A DNA stretch of 64,000 nt from VRUE01 sp963697695 (GTDB taxonomy: Bacteria > Actinomycetota > Thermoleophilia > Solirubrobacterales > 70-9). Position 1 is the first letter of the stretch. Every line of letters starts with the position of its first letter. Of this stretch, positions 31,693-40,890 are shown in pieces. A model generated the notes under the pieces. That model ran no database searches. It was not told the DNA's origin and saw only the letters and a list, made by a program, of their open reading frames with translations. The stretch is from positions 930,001 through 994,000 of the forward strand of contig OY969094.1 of NCBI GenBank assembly GCA_963697695.1, written 5' to 3'. Made by a program: the position numbers and the translations under genes.

Positions 31693-33314
31693 ATCGCCGC
31701 GACAACGAGGCTGGGTTCACGATGATCATGACGACCATCGGCCTCTCGCTGATGTCCGTGCTGGTTCTGGTCGCCGTAACCGCGGTCAACGGCGACACTC
31801 ACCTCACCCGGCACGATTCCGATCGCAAGCGGGCCTACGAGGCGGCCAAGGCGGGAATCGACAACTACGCCTACCACCTCCACATCGACAACGGCTACTG
31901 GGCCAAATGCACGACCGTGTCGAAACCGCATGCGGTAAACGAACAAGGGAAAACCAGCAACCGGCTGCCGGTTCCCGGTACCACCGGCGCGGAATACGCG
32001 CTCGAGCTGATCCCGGCCACCGGCCGCGAAAAATGCGACCCGACGAACATCACCACGGCGACAATCAGCATGCTCGAGTCGCTCGGTTCGATGAAGGGAA
32101 CGTTCCGGATCCGCTCAACCGGCTACGCGGGCGGCTCGGAGGTCTCCGTAACCGCCACCTTCAAGCCCGCCAGCTTCCTCGACTACGTCTACTTCACGCA
32201 GCGCGAGACGTCTGACCCAATCACCTACGGGCCAAACGAAGAAGACATCGACGGCGCGGAGATCCAGTGCGCCAAGACCCTGAAAGAAGGGCGGAACGAC
32301 CTTCCGATCAGGGCGGGATCGAGCACCTACTGCCGAGTGATCTCCTTCGTCCACGGCGACTCCCTCAATGGTCCGGTCCACACCAACGACGCCTTCGTGA
32401 TCTGCAACGACCCGGTCTTCGGCCGCGACGCCGCCGACTCGATCGAGGTCAGCGCCTCGGCGCCGGGGTGGTACTCGACCGACGACGTTCCCAACAACTC
32501 GTCGAACTGCCAGGGGGACCCGACCTTCGAAGGCACCTACCGGACCAACGCACCGGTCCTCGTGCCCCCGACGACGAACGCACAGCTCGCCGAAATCGCC
32601 GAACCCGGATACAGGTACAAAGGCCAGGTCCACATCTGCCTCAGCGGAGAAACGATAACCGTGGCGAGCGGTGGGACCCCGGGGGACAACTGCGAAACCG
32701 GTGAATCGCGTCCCTTCCCGTCAAACGGCGTCGTCTATGTCGAAAGCGGCGAATGCTCGGGCGCCTATACGCCATTCAACGTCACCTACCCGGCAGCTTC
32801 GGAATGCGGCAACGTCTACGTGCACGGCAGCTATTCGGGACAGCTGACGATCGCCGCGGGGAACGACATCATCGTCGACCAGGACCTGATCAGCAGCAGC
32901 GACGACGGAATCCTCGGACTGATCGCCAACAACTTCATCCGCATCTACCACCCCTATGAAATGGTGACGGTGGAAGAAGTCGTCACAAACAAATGGGGCA
33001 AAAAAGAAACCATCAAAAAAACGACCTGCGAGAACGCGACCGGTTCGGTCCCTGACATCGAGGTCGACGCCGCGATCCTGGCGATCAACCACTCCTTCAT
33101 CGTCGACAACTATGACTGCGGCGACCCGCTGGGGACCCTGAACATCCACGGCGCGATCTCGCAGAAGTTCCGCGGCGCAGTCGGAACCACAGGTGTGGGC
33201 ACCGGCTATCTGAAGAGCTACAACTACGACGACCGCCTGCACACGATCACCCCTCCCAGCTTCATCGAGCCGGTCCAATCTGACTGGGTGATCGGCCGCA
33301 TGACGGTCGGATGA
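31683..33314 (+). CDS. PilX-like prepilin-family protein with large C-terminal domain
   Basis: A 543-aa exported protein with an N-terminal prepilin-like helix, EAGFTMIMTTIGLSLMSVLV. The conserved +5 Glu is replaced by Ile, as in PilX/GspK-like proteins. The next region, RAYEAAKAGIDNYAYHL, matches the PilX N-terminal domain. The roughly 400-residue remainder has many Cys and a polymer-like beta pattern (VYVESGECSGAY, NDIIVDQDLISSSDDGILGL) that resembles the bactofilin/DUF7305-type repeats seen next to PilX. Together with the two preceding prepilins it forms a minor-pilin set. The stop is followed by a T-rich tract at 33324-33337, possibly a weak terminator before pilM. Confidence 0.8.
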   Translation: MSVNRRDNEAGFTMIMTTIGLSLMSVLVLVAVTAVNGDTHLTRHDSDRKRAYEAAKAGIDNYAYHLHIDNGYWAKCTTVSKPHAVNEQGKTSNRLPVPGTTGAEYALELIPATGREKCDPTNITTATISMLESLGSMKGTFRIRSTGYAGGSEVSVTATFKPASFLDYVYFTQRETSDPITYGPNEEDIDGAEIQCAKTLKEGRNDLPIRAGSSTYCRVISFVHGDSLNGPVHTNDAFVICNDPVFGRDAADSIEVSASAPGWYSTDDVPNNSSNCQGDPTFEGTYRTNAPVLVPPTTNAQLAEIAEPGYRYKGQVHICLSGETITVASGGTPGDNCETGESRPFPSNGVVYVESGECSGAYTPFNVTYPAASECGNVYVHGSYSGQLTIAAGNDIIVDQDLISSSDDGILGLIANNFIRIYHPYEMVTVEEVVTNKWGKKETIKKTTCENATGSVPDIEVDAAILAINHSFIVDNYDCGDPLGTLNIHGAISQKFRGAVGTTGVGTGYLKSYNYDDRLHTITPPSFIEPVQSDWVIGRMTVG

Positions 33315-33398
33315 TTCGAGCTTTTTTTAATTTTCAGTAGGCCGAGGGCAAAGGTTCACGGACTTTTGGCCGATTCAACTTCTGGCAGTTGCGCCTCC

Positions 33399-34514
33399 AT
33401 GCCGTCACTCCTCCCCCAAATGCCCCCAGCGCTGAAACTGACAAGGAACCGCAAGAAGGAGAGTTCCCTGGTCGGCCTCGAGATCGAAGCCGGCAGCGTC
33501 GGCGCGGCCGAGGTGCGGCTCAACGACGAGGCGCACGTCACGGCGACAGCCACGCGACCGCTTCCCCCCGAGGCCTTTCAGGACGGCGAGGTCGCCGATC
33601 CCGAAGCACTGACTGAGGCGCTGCGCGAACTCTTCGCCGAGCACAAGCTCTCGAAGAAGGTCCGTCTCGGCATTGCCAATCAGCGTGTAGTCGTCAGAAC
33701 CCTGCGCCTGCCGGCGATCGACGATCCGAACGAGCTCTCCGCCGCAGTCCGCTTTGCCGCCCAGGAGCAGATCGCGATGCCACTCGAGCAGGCGGTCATC
33801 GACCATCGAGTGGTGGGAGGGATCGGCGCTGTCGAGGGCGCCGCCCCCCAGATCGACGTGATCGTGGTGGCCGCCCGCCGCGACATGATCGCCGCCTCGC
33901 TCAAGCCCCTGCGCGACGCCGGCTTGGAACCGGTCGGCGTCGACCTCTCCGCCTTCGGCATGATCCGCGCACTCGGCGAACGGCAGCCGATGGCAGCGGA
34001 GGCCGATACCGAACCCACCTCTTCTGCGGTCCTCTACTGCAACTTCGGCGACGTCACCAACCTGGCCGTCGCCAAGAACCGCTCGTGTCTCTTCACGCGC
34101 GTCTCGCCGGCCGGCCTCGAGGACATCGCCGGAGGTTTTGCCTCGTCCACAGGACTCTCGCCCGAGCACGCCCGGCAGTGGCTCGAATACGTCGGTCTGG
34201 AGAGGCCCACCACTGAAATCGAGGGCGACCCGGCCATCGTGGAAAAAGCTCGTACTGCGGTGGAGAACGGCGCCTCGGCGCTGCTCGACGAGCTGCGCCT
34301 CTCGCTCGACTTCTACGGCGCCCAGGAAGGCGCGGTGCCGGTCGAGCATGTCGTCCTCTGCGGCCCCGGCAGCACGATCCCCGGACTCACCGCACAGATG
34401 GAACCGATCCTCGGCCTGCCGATGGAGATCCGCGCGCCCGAGGCGCTCGCCGATCTCGACCCGGCCTCCGCTGCGCGCCTCTCCCTGCCCTTCGGCCTCG
34501 CCCTGGAGCGCTAG
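33399..34514 (+). CDS. pilM: Type IV pilus inner-membrane platform protein PilM
   Basis: An actin-like ATPase-fold protein (about 371 aa) that sits on the cytoplasmic face and binds the PilN N-terminus. It shows the PilM pattern: LVGLEIEAGSVGAAEVR (phosphate-1 loop), RLPAIDDPNELSAAVRFAAQ, VIVVAARRDMI, GVDLSAFGMIRAL, and HVVLCGPGSTIPGLTAQMEP (adenosine motif). ATG 33399 is the likely start; a TTG at 33366 would add 11 residues. PilN follows two bases downstream, giving the usual pilMNO order. Confidence 0.92.
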   Translation: MPSLLPQMPPALKLTRNRKKESSLVGLEIEAGSVGAAEVRLNDEAHVTATATRPLPPEAFQDGEVADPEALTEALRELFAEHKLSKKVRLGIANQRVVVRTLRLPAIDDPNELSAAVRFAAQEQIAMPLEQAVIDHRVVGGIGAVEGAAPQIDVIVVAARRDMIAASLKPLRDAGLEPVGVDLSAFGMIRALGERQPMAAEADTEPTSSAVLYCNFGDVTNLAVAKNRSCLFTRVSPAGLEDIAGGFASSTGLSPEHARQWLEYVGLERPTTEIEGDPAIVEKARTAVENGASALLDELRLSLDFYGAQEGAVPVEHVVLCGPGSTIPGLTAQMEPILGLPMEIRAPEALADLDPASAARLSLPFGLALER

Positions 34515-34516
34515 CA

Positions 34517-35251
34517 GTGCGCCCGGTAAATCTGATCCCATCCGAGGAACGGCCCGGCGAGCGCCGGCCGATGCGCGGCGGCCCGCTCGCCTACATCGTG
34601 GTCGGCGCTCTGGCCGCCGCCGTAATCGGAGTCGCCGTGCTTGCGGTCACCGACAACCAGATTGCCGGCAGCAAGGCGGAGATCGCAACACTCGAAGACG
34701 AACGGGCGACCGTCGAAGCTCGCGCCCAGGCCCTCGCCTCCTACACGCAGTTCCACACCCTGCAGGAACAGCGCGTCGCCACCGTGGCAAGCCTCGCCGA
34801 CAGCCGCTTCGACTGGCAGCGGGTGATGCGCGAGCTGGCGCTGATCCTGCCCAGCGACGTCTGGCTGACCAACCTGACCGGGACCGCCACCTCGGGAGCT
34901 TCGGTCGAGGGAGCCGGCAGCGTCGCCCTGCGCAGCTCGATTCCCGGCCCGGCCTTGGAGCTGATCGGCTGCGCGCGCAGCCAGGATGCCGTGGCGGGCT
35001 TCGTCCAGGCACTGAAGGAGATCGACGGGGTGACCCGGGTCGGCATGCAATCGTCGGTGGTCGGCTCAGCCGCAGGAAGCGCGGCCTCGTCTGCCAGCGT
35101 CAGCGGGAACTGCCAGACACGCGACTTCATCGCCCAGTTCCAGATGGTCGCCGCCTTCGATGCGGCGCCAATCCGTGTCGAAACGTCCGAAAGCGAAGTC
35201 GCAGCCACACCTGAAGCCGCTGCCACCCCGACCGAAACGGCGAGCGAATGA
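34517..35251 (+). CDS. pilN: Type IV pilus assembly protein PilN
   Basis: A bitopic inner-membrane protein of 244 aa. The cytoplasmic N-terminus begins MRPVNLIPSEERPG, the conserved PilN motif (xxxNLLP-type) that docks into PilM. A single transmembrane helix lies at about residues 22-45, followed by a coiled coil (KAEIATLEDERATVEARAQAL) and a ferredoxin-like periplasmic/extracytoplasmic domain with LPSDVWLTNLTGTA, typical of PilN/GspL. The start is GTG 2 bp after pilM, and the stop overlaps pilO by 4 nt. The Ala/Glu-rich C-tail (about 25 residues) is not part of the fold. Confidence 0.92.
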   Translation: MRPVNLIPSEERPGERRPMRGGPLAYIVVGALAAAVIGVAVLAVTDNQIAGSKAEIATLEDERATVEARAQALASYTQFHTLQEQRVATVASLADSRFDWQRVMRELALILPSDVWLTNLTGTATSGASVEGAGSVALRSSIPGPALELIGCARSQDAVAGFVQALKEIDGVTRVGMQSSVVGSAAGSAASSASVSGNCQTRDFIAQFQMVAAFDAAPIRVETSESEVAATPEAAATPTETASE

Positions 35252-36072
35252 GCTCCTCCAACCGGCTGATCGTCGCGATCCTGCTCGTCGCTGCGCTCGC
35301 AGCCGCTTTCTGGATGCTGCTGCTCGGTCCAAAGCGCGAGGAAGCGAGCGAGCTCTCCTCCCAGGCCGCGGAACTGCGCGTCGCCGTAAGCGAAGCCCGG
35401 GGCACTGTCGCCGAAGCCGTCGCCGCTCGCCGGGAGTTTCCGGAGGACTACGAGCAGCTCGTCGTGCTCGGCCAGGCGGTGCCCGCCGGCGACGAAACCG
35501 CCTCGCTGCTGGTTGAGCTGAACGAGGTTGCCACCAAGGCCAAGGTCAAATTCGAGAGCATCCAGCTCAGTGGCGCGGGCGAAGCCGCGCCACCCCCGGA
35601 AGCAGCAGCGGCGGCGGCCCCACCCACCGGCAGCGCCCCATCCGGCGCGACGCCGGCCGCTGCGACCGTCCCGCCAACCGAGGCGGCGGCTTCGGTGATG
35701 CCGCTTGGGGCCACGGTCGGCCCCGCCGGGCTCGCCAAGATGCCGTACAACCTCACCTTCTCGGGCGACTTCTTCCGCTTCGCCGATTTCATCGAGGGGA
35801 TCGACTCGCTCGTCGACACCGGCAAGGGGAACATCGCGGTCGACGGCCGCCTGGTGACTCTCGACGGCTTTGCCCTCAACCCCGGACCCAAGGGCGGCTT
35901 CCCACAGCTCAGCGCCACCTTCGCCGTGACCACGTACGTGGTCCCCCCTGGCCAGGGCATCACCGCCGGCGCGACTCCAGCCGCACCGGCACCTTCGATC
36001 GCCACCCCTGCCGCCACCGCACCCGAAGGGGAAGCAGCTACCGAAGCGACCCCGGTGAGTGAGGCGCAATGA
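35248..36072 (+). CDS. pilO: Type IV pilus assembly protein PilO
   Basis: The partner of PilN (274 aa), with one N-terminal membrane helix (residues about 5-22), then a coiled coil (REEASELSSQAAELRVAVSE) and a ferredoxin-like domain containing FSGDFFRFADFIEGIDSL, the characteristic PilO segment. A Pro/Ala-rich insert of some 45 residues (about 112-160) interrupts the domain, and the protein ends in a Thr/Ala-rich tail. It overlaps pilN and the next gene by 4 nt each (ATGA), as expected for a stoichiometric complex. Confidence 0.9.
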   Translation: MSSSNRLIVAILLVAALAAAFWMLLLGPKREEASELSSQAAELRVAVSEARGTVAEAVAARREFPEDYEQLVVLGQAVPAGDETASLLVELNEVATKAKVKFESIQLSGAGEAAPPPEAAAAAAPPTGSAPSGATPAAATVPPTEAAASVMPLGATVGPAGLAKMPYNLTFSGDFFRFADFIEGIDSLVDTGKGNIAVDGRLVTLDGFALNPGPKGGFPQLSATFAVTTYVVPPGQGITAGATPAAPAPSIATPAATAPEGEAATEATPVSEAQ

Positions 36073-37010
36073 ACATGCTGAAGAAAGGGCCCGAGCTGAA
36101 ACTGCCGGAGATCAAGGTCCCCGGCTTCCTGCTCGACGTCTACTACGACCTGCGTGAGCGCCATCTGTTGCCGCTGGTCGCGATCCTGCTCGTCGCGGTC
36201 GTCGCCCTGCCCATCGCACTCAGCGGCGGTTCCTCGGAATCCGAATCGCCCGAAGCCGCCATTGCCACGCCCAGCGCAGCCGTGCCGACGTCGGGCCTGG
36301 TAGTCGCCAAAGCCGCGCCGGGCCTACGTGACTACCGCCGCCGCCTCGAGGACAGGGCGCCCCGGGATCCCTTCGTGCAGCAGTACACGGGCGAAGGGAG
36401 CGGCGATGCGGCGGCCGCAGGTGATGACACGTCCGGGGATGCCTCGAGCAGCGTCGAAAGCGCCGCCGCACCGAGCGAACCAGCCTCCACCGAACCAAGC
36501 AGTTCGCCCGAGCCGCCGAGCTCGATCCCCGTCGGCGAGGACGGCGACCCAGCGGCCGATGGGGTGCTCCAGTACTACTCCTTCGCGATCGACGTACGTG
36601 TCGTGCCGGTCTCCGAATCCGGCGAAAGCAAGGCCAAACCCACCGTCCGCCGCGATCTCCCGGAGCTGACGATGCTGCCCAGCCGCGACATCCCGGCACT
36701 CACCTTCATGAGCGTGAGCAAGGACGAAAAGAAGGTGCTGATGCTGGTCAGCGACAACGTCCGAGGCCTCTTCGGCGATGGCATCTGCGTCGTCGGCAGC
36801 GACAGCTGCCAGCTGCTCGCCCTGGAACCCGGCATCCCCGAGACCGTGGTCTACGGCGGCGACGAACGCACCTACCGGATCGAAATCATCAAACTCCATG
36901 CAGTCACCACCGACAGCCTTGACAAGGCCCCCCTCGGCAAGCAAAAGCAGAAGAAGCAACAGGCGAGCGGCCGAGTCAACGTGGCCGGCGCCCCGGCTCA
37001 GCCGAGGTAG
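36069..37010 (+). CDS. PilP-position pilus protein
   Basis: A 313-aa bitopic protein. An amphipathic N-terminus leads to a membrane helix at about 33-52, a long Ser/Pro/Glu-rich linker, then a small beta domain (about residues 165-290) and a basic C-tail. The RAPRDPFVQQY element after the helix recalls the conserved RDPF of PilP, and the operon position right after pilO is that of pilP. However, PilP is a lipoprotein that binds the PilQ secretin, and neither a lipobox nor a pilQ gene is present here, in keeping with a single-membrane cell. I therefore call it a PilP analogue rather than an orthologue. Confidence 0.7.
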   Translation: MNMLKKGPELKLPEIKVPGFLLDVYYDLRERHLLPLVAILLVAVVALPIALSGGSSESESPEAAIATPSAAVPTSGLVVAKAAPGLRDYRRRLEDRAPRDPFVQQYTGEGSGDAAAAGDDTSGDASSSVESAAAPSEPASTEPSSSPEPPSSIPVGEDGDPAADGVLQYYSFAIDVRVVPVSESGESKAKPTVRRDLPELTMLPSRDIPALTFMSVSKDEKKVLMLVSDNVRGLFGDGICVVGSDSCQLLALEPGIPETVVYGGDERTYRIEIIKLHAVTTDSLDKAPLGKQKQKKQQASGRVNVAGAPAQPR

Positions 37011-37041
37011 AGAAAGTCTCGAGCGCCATCGGGCGCGTCTA

Positions 37042-37066
37042 CTGGTCAGGTGCGATCCGTGACCAG
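37042..37066. promoter_or_regulatory. Inverted repeat between pilus operon and Ymh cassette
   Basis: CTGGTCA (37042-37048) and TGACCAG (37060-37066) are perfect 7-bp inverted arms with an 11-bp spacer. It lies 32 bp past the PilP-like stop and about 37 bp before the next gene. It could be an operator for the winged-helix protein encoded there or part of a terminator. Confidence 0.4.
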
Positions 37067-37102
37067 GCGATGACGCGACTCCCTGAGCCAATGTAGTCCT
37101 TG

Positions 37103-37909
37103 ATGCCGATAGTTCGTCGTAGGCTGATGACGACGATGAGCCTCCCGATGGATCCCGCCGAATTTCTCGGCCTTGACGCCGAGCAGCAGGCGGACCTTCT
37201 GCTGGCCGGTTTGGGCAATTGCCGGGAGAACGAGTGCGGACGCAACTTTCTGATCTTCCAGCTTCATGAGTGGTTCCCTGAAGGCATCTATGGCTCTGTC
37301 GTGCGGCAATCCGGAGCAAGAGCCTCGGTACGCCGGGAGGATGCCGAGGACGCACTCGACGACGCCTATGCGCGCCTTGAGAGGCAGGGCTTTATACGAG
37401 CCAATCCCCGTGCCGGAACCACATTCTGCAAGCTGACCGATGAGGGCCGGGCCCACCTCGAAGCCCCAATGCAACCGGATGCGGCCAGGGTTGCTTTCGC
37501 TCACAGGGTGTTGGAAGCGATCGTGCTCCATCCTGCCCTCGAAAGTCGCCAGGTCGGAGCTCATTTCCGCCAAGGAAAGTTCGAGACCGCCCTTCGCGAC
37601 GGCTCGACCTTCTTGGAGGACTCGATTCGAAACCTGAGCAGCCTCGATCCGAGACTTGTCGGGGTTGGCCTTGCATCAAAGGCTTTCGCCCAATCGGGTC
37701 CACTCGCAGATCCAAGTCTTCAAGCATCCGAGCAATCAGGTCTTCAACAGCTGTATGTGGGCTACTTCGGAATGGTTCGCAACCGGGTCTCCCACAGGGA
37801 CTTCAAGTATGCAGAGCCCAAGGAGGCCTTTCAGGCGCTCATGCAGCTCGATTACCTGACGGAGAAGCTGAGCCTTGTAGCCCAGAAGCACGGTAAGCAG
37901 CTCACCTAG
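37103..37909 (+). CDS. TIGR02391/Ymh-like protein with winged-helix N-domain
   Basis: A protein of about 268 aa. Residues about 20-115 look like a winged helix: a FLIFQLHEWFPEGI helix, then DAYARLERQGFIRANPRAGTTFCKLTDEGRAHL, which ends like a typical wing. The C-terminal 130 residues (VLEAIVLHPALESRQVGAHF, then GYFGMVRNRVSHRDFKY) match the TIGR02391/Hypoth_Ymh family, whose hallmark is a GxxxMxRNxxxH-type motif and whose members are scattered in variable and defence regions. Its function is not established. Several starts are possible (TTG 37100, ATG 37103, 37127, 37136). GC content is visibly lower than in the pilus genes, suggesting acquisition. It pairs with the next gene 22 bp downstream. 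Confidence 0.75.
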   Translation: MPIVRRRLMTTMSLPMDPAEFLGLDAEQQADLLLAGLGNCRENECGRNFLIFQLHEWFPEGIYGSVVRQSGARASVRREDAEDALDDAYARLERQGFIRANPRAGTTFCKLTDEGRAHLEAPMQPDAARVAFAHRVLEAIVLHPALESRQVGAHFRQGKFETALRDGSTFLEDSIRNLSSLDPRLVGVGLASKAFAQSGPLADPSLQASEQSGLQQLYVGYFGMVRNRVSHRDFKYAEPKEAFQALMQLDYLTEKLSLVAQKHGKQLT

Positions 37910-37931
37910 GTCGATCGACTATTCGGCACGG

Positions 37932-38393
37932 ATGGCTTCGTCAAAACGACTCTTCAAGCTCCTGGCTGAGGTGAAGGTGCTCGCACGCGAGTACTACGAG
38001 ATGACCGAAAAGCCTCTTGGAGTCACAGGGGAGGTCGCGGAGTACGAGGCCGCCCAGATTCTGAATGTCGAGCTGGCGCCTGTGCGGCAATCAGGGTACG
38101 ACGCGATACGCAGGACGCCGGATGGAGATCAGCTTCTGCAAATCAAGGGGCGTCGCTTCACTCCCTCCTCCAAGCCGAGCCAGCGAGTAGGAAGCATCAA
38201 CCTAGAGAAGGAGTGGGATGCAGTCCTCCTGGTACTTCTGGATGAGCATTTCGACCCGACGGCAATCTATGAAGCCGATCGCCCGGCCATCAAGGATGCC
38301 CTCACGGCACCTGGATCCAAGGCCCGAAACGAGCGGGGGCAGATGTCGGTTAGCAAGTTCAAATCTATTGGCCAAGAGATCTGGGCAAGATGA
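37932..38393 (+). CDS. Small nuclease-like protein (DUF6998-like)
   Basis: A 153-aa protein with an N-terminal helix, LLAEVKVLAREYYEMTEKPL, and a core that fits a minimal PD-(D/E)xK layout: Glu in GVTGEVAEYEAA, Asp in QSGYDAI, then LLQIKGRR with the conserved Q-x-K. This recalls DUF6998-type proteins found beside restriction and defence genes. It follows the TIGR02391-like gene with the same lower GC and no obvious SD, and is probably co-transcribed with it. Nuclease activity is a prediction from the residue pattern. It ends 41 bp before the convergent prepilin peptidase gene, so the two-gene cassette interrupts the pilus cluster. Confidence 0.7.
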   Translation: MASSKRLFKLLAEVKVLAREYYEMTEKPLGVTGEVAEYEAAQILNVELAPVRQSGYDAIRRTPDGDQLLQIKGRRFTPSSKPSQRVGSINLEKEWDAVLLVLLDEHFDPTAIYEADRPAIKDALTAPGSKARNERGQMSVSKFKSIGQEIWAR

Positions 38394-38434
38394 GATCTCC
38401 GCTCGGCCGCCGCGCGACCTAGGCGGGTTCAGCT

Positions 38435-39184
38435 CTAGGCCCAATAGAGGTCGATCAGGTCGTCGCCGACCAACAGGGCGACGACACCGCCGAGGGCGAG
38501 GAAGGGGCCGAAGGGGATCGCCATCTTGCGGGCGCGGGAGCCGTGGCGGGCGATCAGGGCCACTCCGACGATGCTGCCGGCGAGCAGGGCGATGAGGATG
38601 GCCGGGGCAACCCCGCGGCCGAGGAACAGCCCCATCGTCGCCGCCAGCTTGACGTCGCCGAGACCCATTCCGGCGGGGTAGGCGAAAACCACAGCGAAAA
38701 GGATGCCCCCGGCAGCCGCAGCGGCGATCAACCGCTCGGGAAGACCATCCGGATCCGCCGGGACCGCGATCGCCAGGCAGAGCACCGCACCCACGATCAG
38801 GACCTTGTTGGGGATGATCCGCCGCTCGAGGTCGGTCAGGGTGACGACCGCCAGCATGGTCACGAAGACGAGCCCGATCGCCGCCTCCGCGGCATCGTCG
38901 CGATAGACGAGCACGGTGGCGACGAAGAGCGCTCCGACGATCGCCTCGGTCAGCGGATAGCGAGGGGAAATATGGGCTCCGCAACAGCGTGCCCTGCCGC
39001 GCAGCAGCAGCCAGGAGAAAAGCGGCACGTTGTCGTACGCGGCGATCTGAGCGCCGCAGGCGGGGCACTGGGAACGGGAGCGCCCTACGACGGAGATGCC
39101 CCGTGGGACGCGGTGAGCGACCGCAGTGGCGAAGCTCCCGGCCGCGAGGCCGCCCACGAACGCGATCAGGACGATGCCGACCAT
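38435..39184 (-). CDS. pilD: Prepilin peptidase (type IV leader peptidase, PilD)
   Basis: A polytopic A24 aspartyl protease (249 aa) that cleaves prepilins after the Gly of the class III signal and methylates the new N-terminus. The two catalytic Asps are in LTDLERRIIPN and GMGLGDVKLAA. The cytoplasmic zinc loop is only partly conserved: the first pair is CPACGAQI, but the second, normally CRxC, reads RARCCGAHIS, so one Cys is displaced. About seven membrane helices are visible. It is the last gene of the leftward pilus block, after the secreted protein and pilin genes. Confidence 0.92.
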   Translation of the reverse strand: MVGIVLIAFVGGLAAGSFATAVAHRVPRGISVVGRSRSQCPACGAQIAAYDNVPLFSWLLLRGRARCCGAHISPRYPLTEAIVGALFVATVLVYRDDAAEAAIGLVFVTMLAVVTLTDLERRIIPNKVLIVGAVLCLAIAVPADPDGLPERLIAAAAAGGILFAVVFAYPAGMGLGDVKLAATMGLFLGRGVAPAILIALLAGSIVGVALIARHGSRARKMAIPFGPFLALGGVVALLVGDDLIDLYWA

Positions 39185-39238
39185 CGGGCGCGAGTTCTAT
39201 CCGAGCCGGCGGCTGCCGCTGGTGCCGCCACCAAGGGC

Positions 39239-40366
39239 CTATGGCGCGCGGACGACCTTGAAGCTGCGCTTTGCGGGCTTCGTCTCGGCGTTACCGGCGA
39301 GATCGACGGCACGCACTCGGAGCGAGTGACGCCGGAAGCCGAGGCTGCGGACCTTGAAGGGGGATGTGCACGGCTTCCACTTCTTGCGGTCGACCTTGCA
39401 GAGGAATGTGGCGCCGGGGGGATCGCCACTGATGTCGGCGAAGCGGAAGATGGCCTTGCGGCGGCGGGTCTTTACACCCGGGCCCATGGTGATCCGGGTA
39501 CGTGGTGCGGCTGAGTCCTCGATGTAGGTGACGGTCGTCGAGCAAGGGGACTGCTCGCCACCGGCAAGCGCGACCGCCGAGAAGCTGGTGGTGGAATTGT
39601 CGGCAACCTGGACCGGCACGCCGGCGGCGAGCTCGGCCGGTGAGACCTTCGCCAGCGGCGAACCGTTGCAGCCGGGACCCGCGAAGAGCCTGACCGCGTC
39701 GGCGCCAGGAGCGGTGCCCGTCAGTCGGGGAGCGTTCTGATTGGCGCGAGCGCCGGGGACGAGGCGCAGATGTGGCGGACCCGGTCGCACAGGGGGGCTT
39801 CCTGGTTGGGGCCCAGGCCCACCGGGCGGTGGGTCGGTGGGCCCACCGCCGCCCGGAGTTTCTTCTTCGGGTGGGGGATCGCCTTGCCAGTATTTGAGTG
39901 GCGCAGAGCAGGTGGAGGGATGGGTCGGATCGCCGGGGTCGATCTGCCTCGCCGAGAAGACGGACATCTGGTCTTCGGCAGCGATAGCCGGAATGCCGGG
40001 GCTTTCGAGCTCGCCCGCATTGCCGGTTTTCATTGGTGACCCCTGGCACGAGCCGTTGGCGAAGATCTCGATTTCGTACTCGGGGTGTTTGGTCGCCGAG
40101 GTCCGCGGCCCAAAGACACGCGGTATGCCCTGGGTGATTATCGTCGCTTCCCCTTCGCCGAGGATCAGGGGTTCGGTCGATTCGGCAGGAGAGGCCGAGC
40201 TCGACTCCGGATCGGTGCCGGTCAGCAGGGGCGTGGGGACCGCCTGCGCCGCTGAAGCGACAAAGGCGAGGGCGGCCGCAAAGAAAAGAAGGACGAGAAG
40301 AAAACACAGCGAGGGGCGGGCCAGGATGGCCCGCCCCTCGCGAGTGCTTACGGCTGGCTTAGGCAT
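39239..40366 (-). CDS. Secreted protein with proline-rich linker and C-terminal Ig-like module
   Basis: A 375-aa exported protein. The N-terminal signal peptide has the hydrophobic core SLCFLLVLLFFAAALAFVAS and a probable cleavage near AQA. Two beta-rich segments with paired Cys (IEIFANGSCQGSPM, then VRLFAGPGCNGSPL) flank a Pro/Gly-rich linker, and each looks like the same domain repeated. The end is an Ig-like module with FADISGDPPGATFLCKVDRK and LRVRAVDLAGNAE, common in exported actinobacterial proteins. It lies between the pilin and prepilin peptidase genes, so it may be a pilus-associated surface protein. No known function. Confidence 0.78.
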   Translation of the reverse strand: MPKPAVSTREGRAILARPSLCFLLVLLFFAAALAFVASAAQAVPTPLLTGTDPESSSASPAESTEPLILGEGEATIITQGIPRVFGPRTSATKHPEYEIEIFANGSCQGSPMKTGNAGELESPGIPAIAAEDQMSVFSARQIDPGDPTHPSTCSAPLKYWQGDPPPEEETPGGGGPTDPPPGGPGPQPGSPPVRPGPPHLRLVPGARANQNAPRLTGTAPGADAVRLFAGPGCNGSPLAKVSPAELAAGVPVQVADNSTTSFSAVALAGGEQSPCSTTVTYIEDSAAPRTRITMGPGVKTRRRKAIFRFADISGDPPGATFLCKVDRKKWKPCTSPFKVRSLGFRRHSLRVRAVDLAGNAETKPAKRSFKVVRAP

Positions 40367-40390
40367 AGCTAAGCGATACGGCTAGTGGGA

Positions 40391-40888
<498 letters not shown>

Positions 40889-40890
40889 CA

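Noticed and set aside
33315..33398. GGGCAAAGG and TTTTTTT sequences before pilM, considered as a second GEMM riboswitch or a strong terminator
   Set aside because: The GCGCAAAGCC and receptor blocks of GEMM are missing, and no stable hairpin precedes the T-run.
36069..37010. Calling this gene a true PilP
   Set aside because: It has no lipobox and there is no PilQ partner; only position and an RDPF-like element support it, so it is described as PilP-position.
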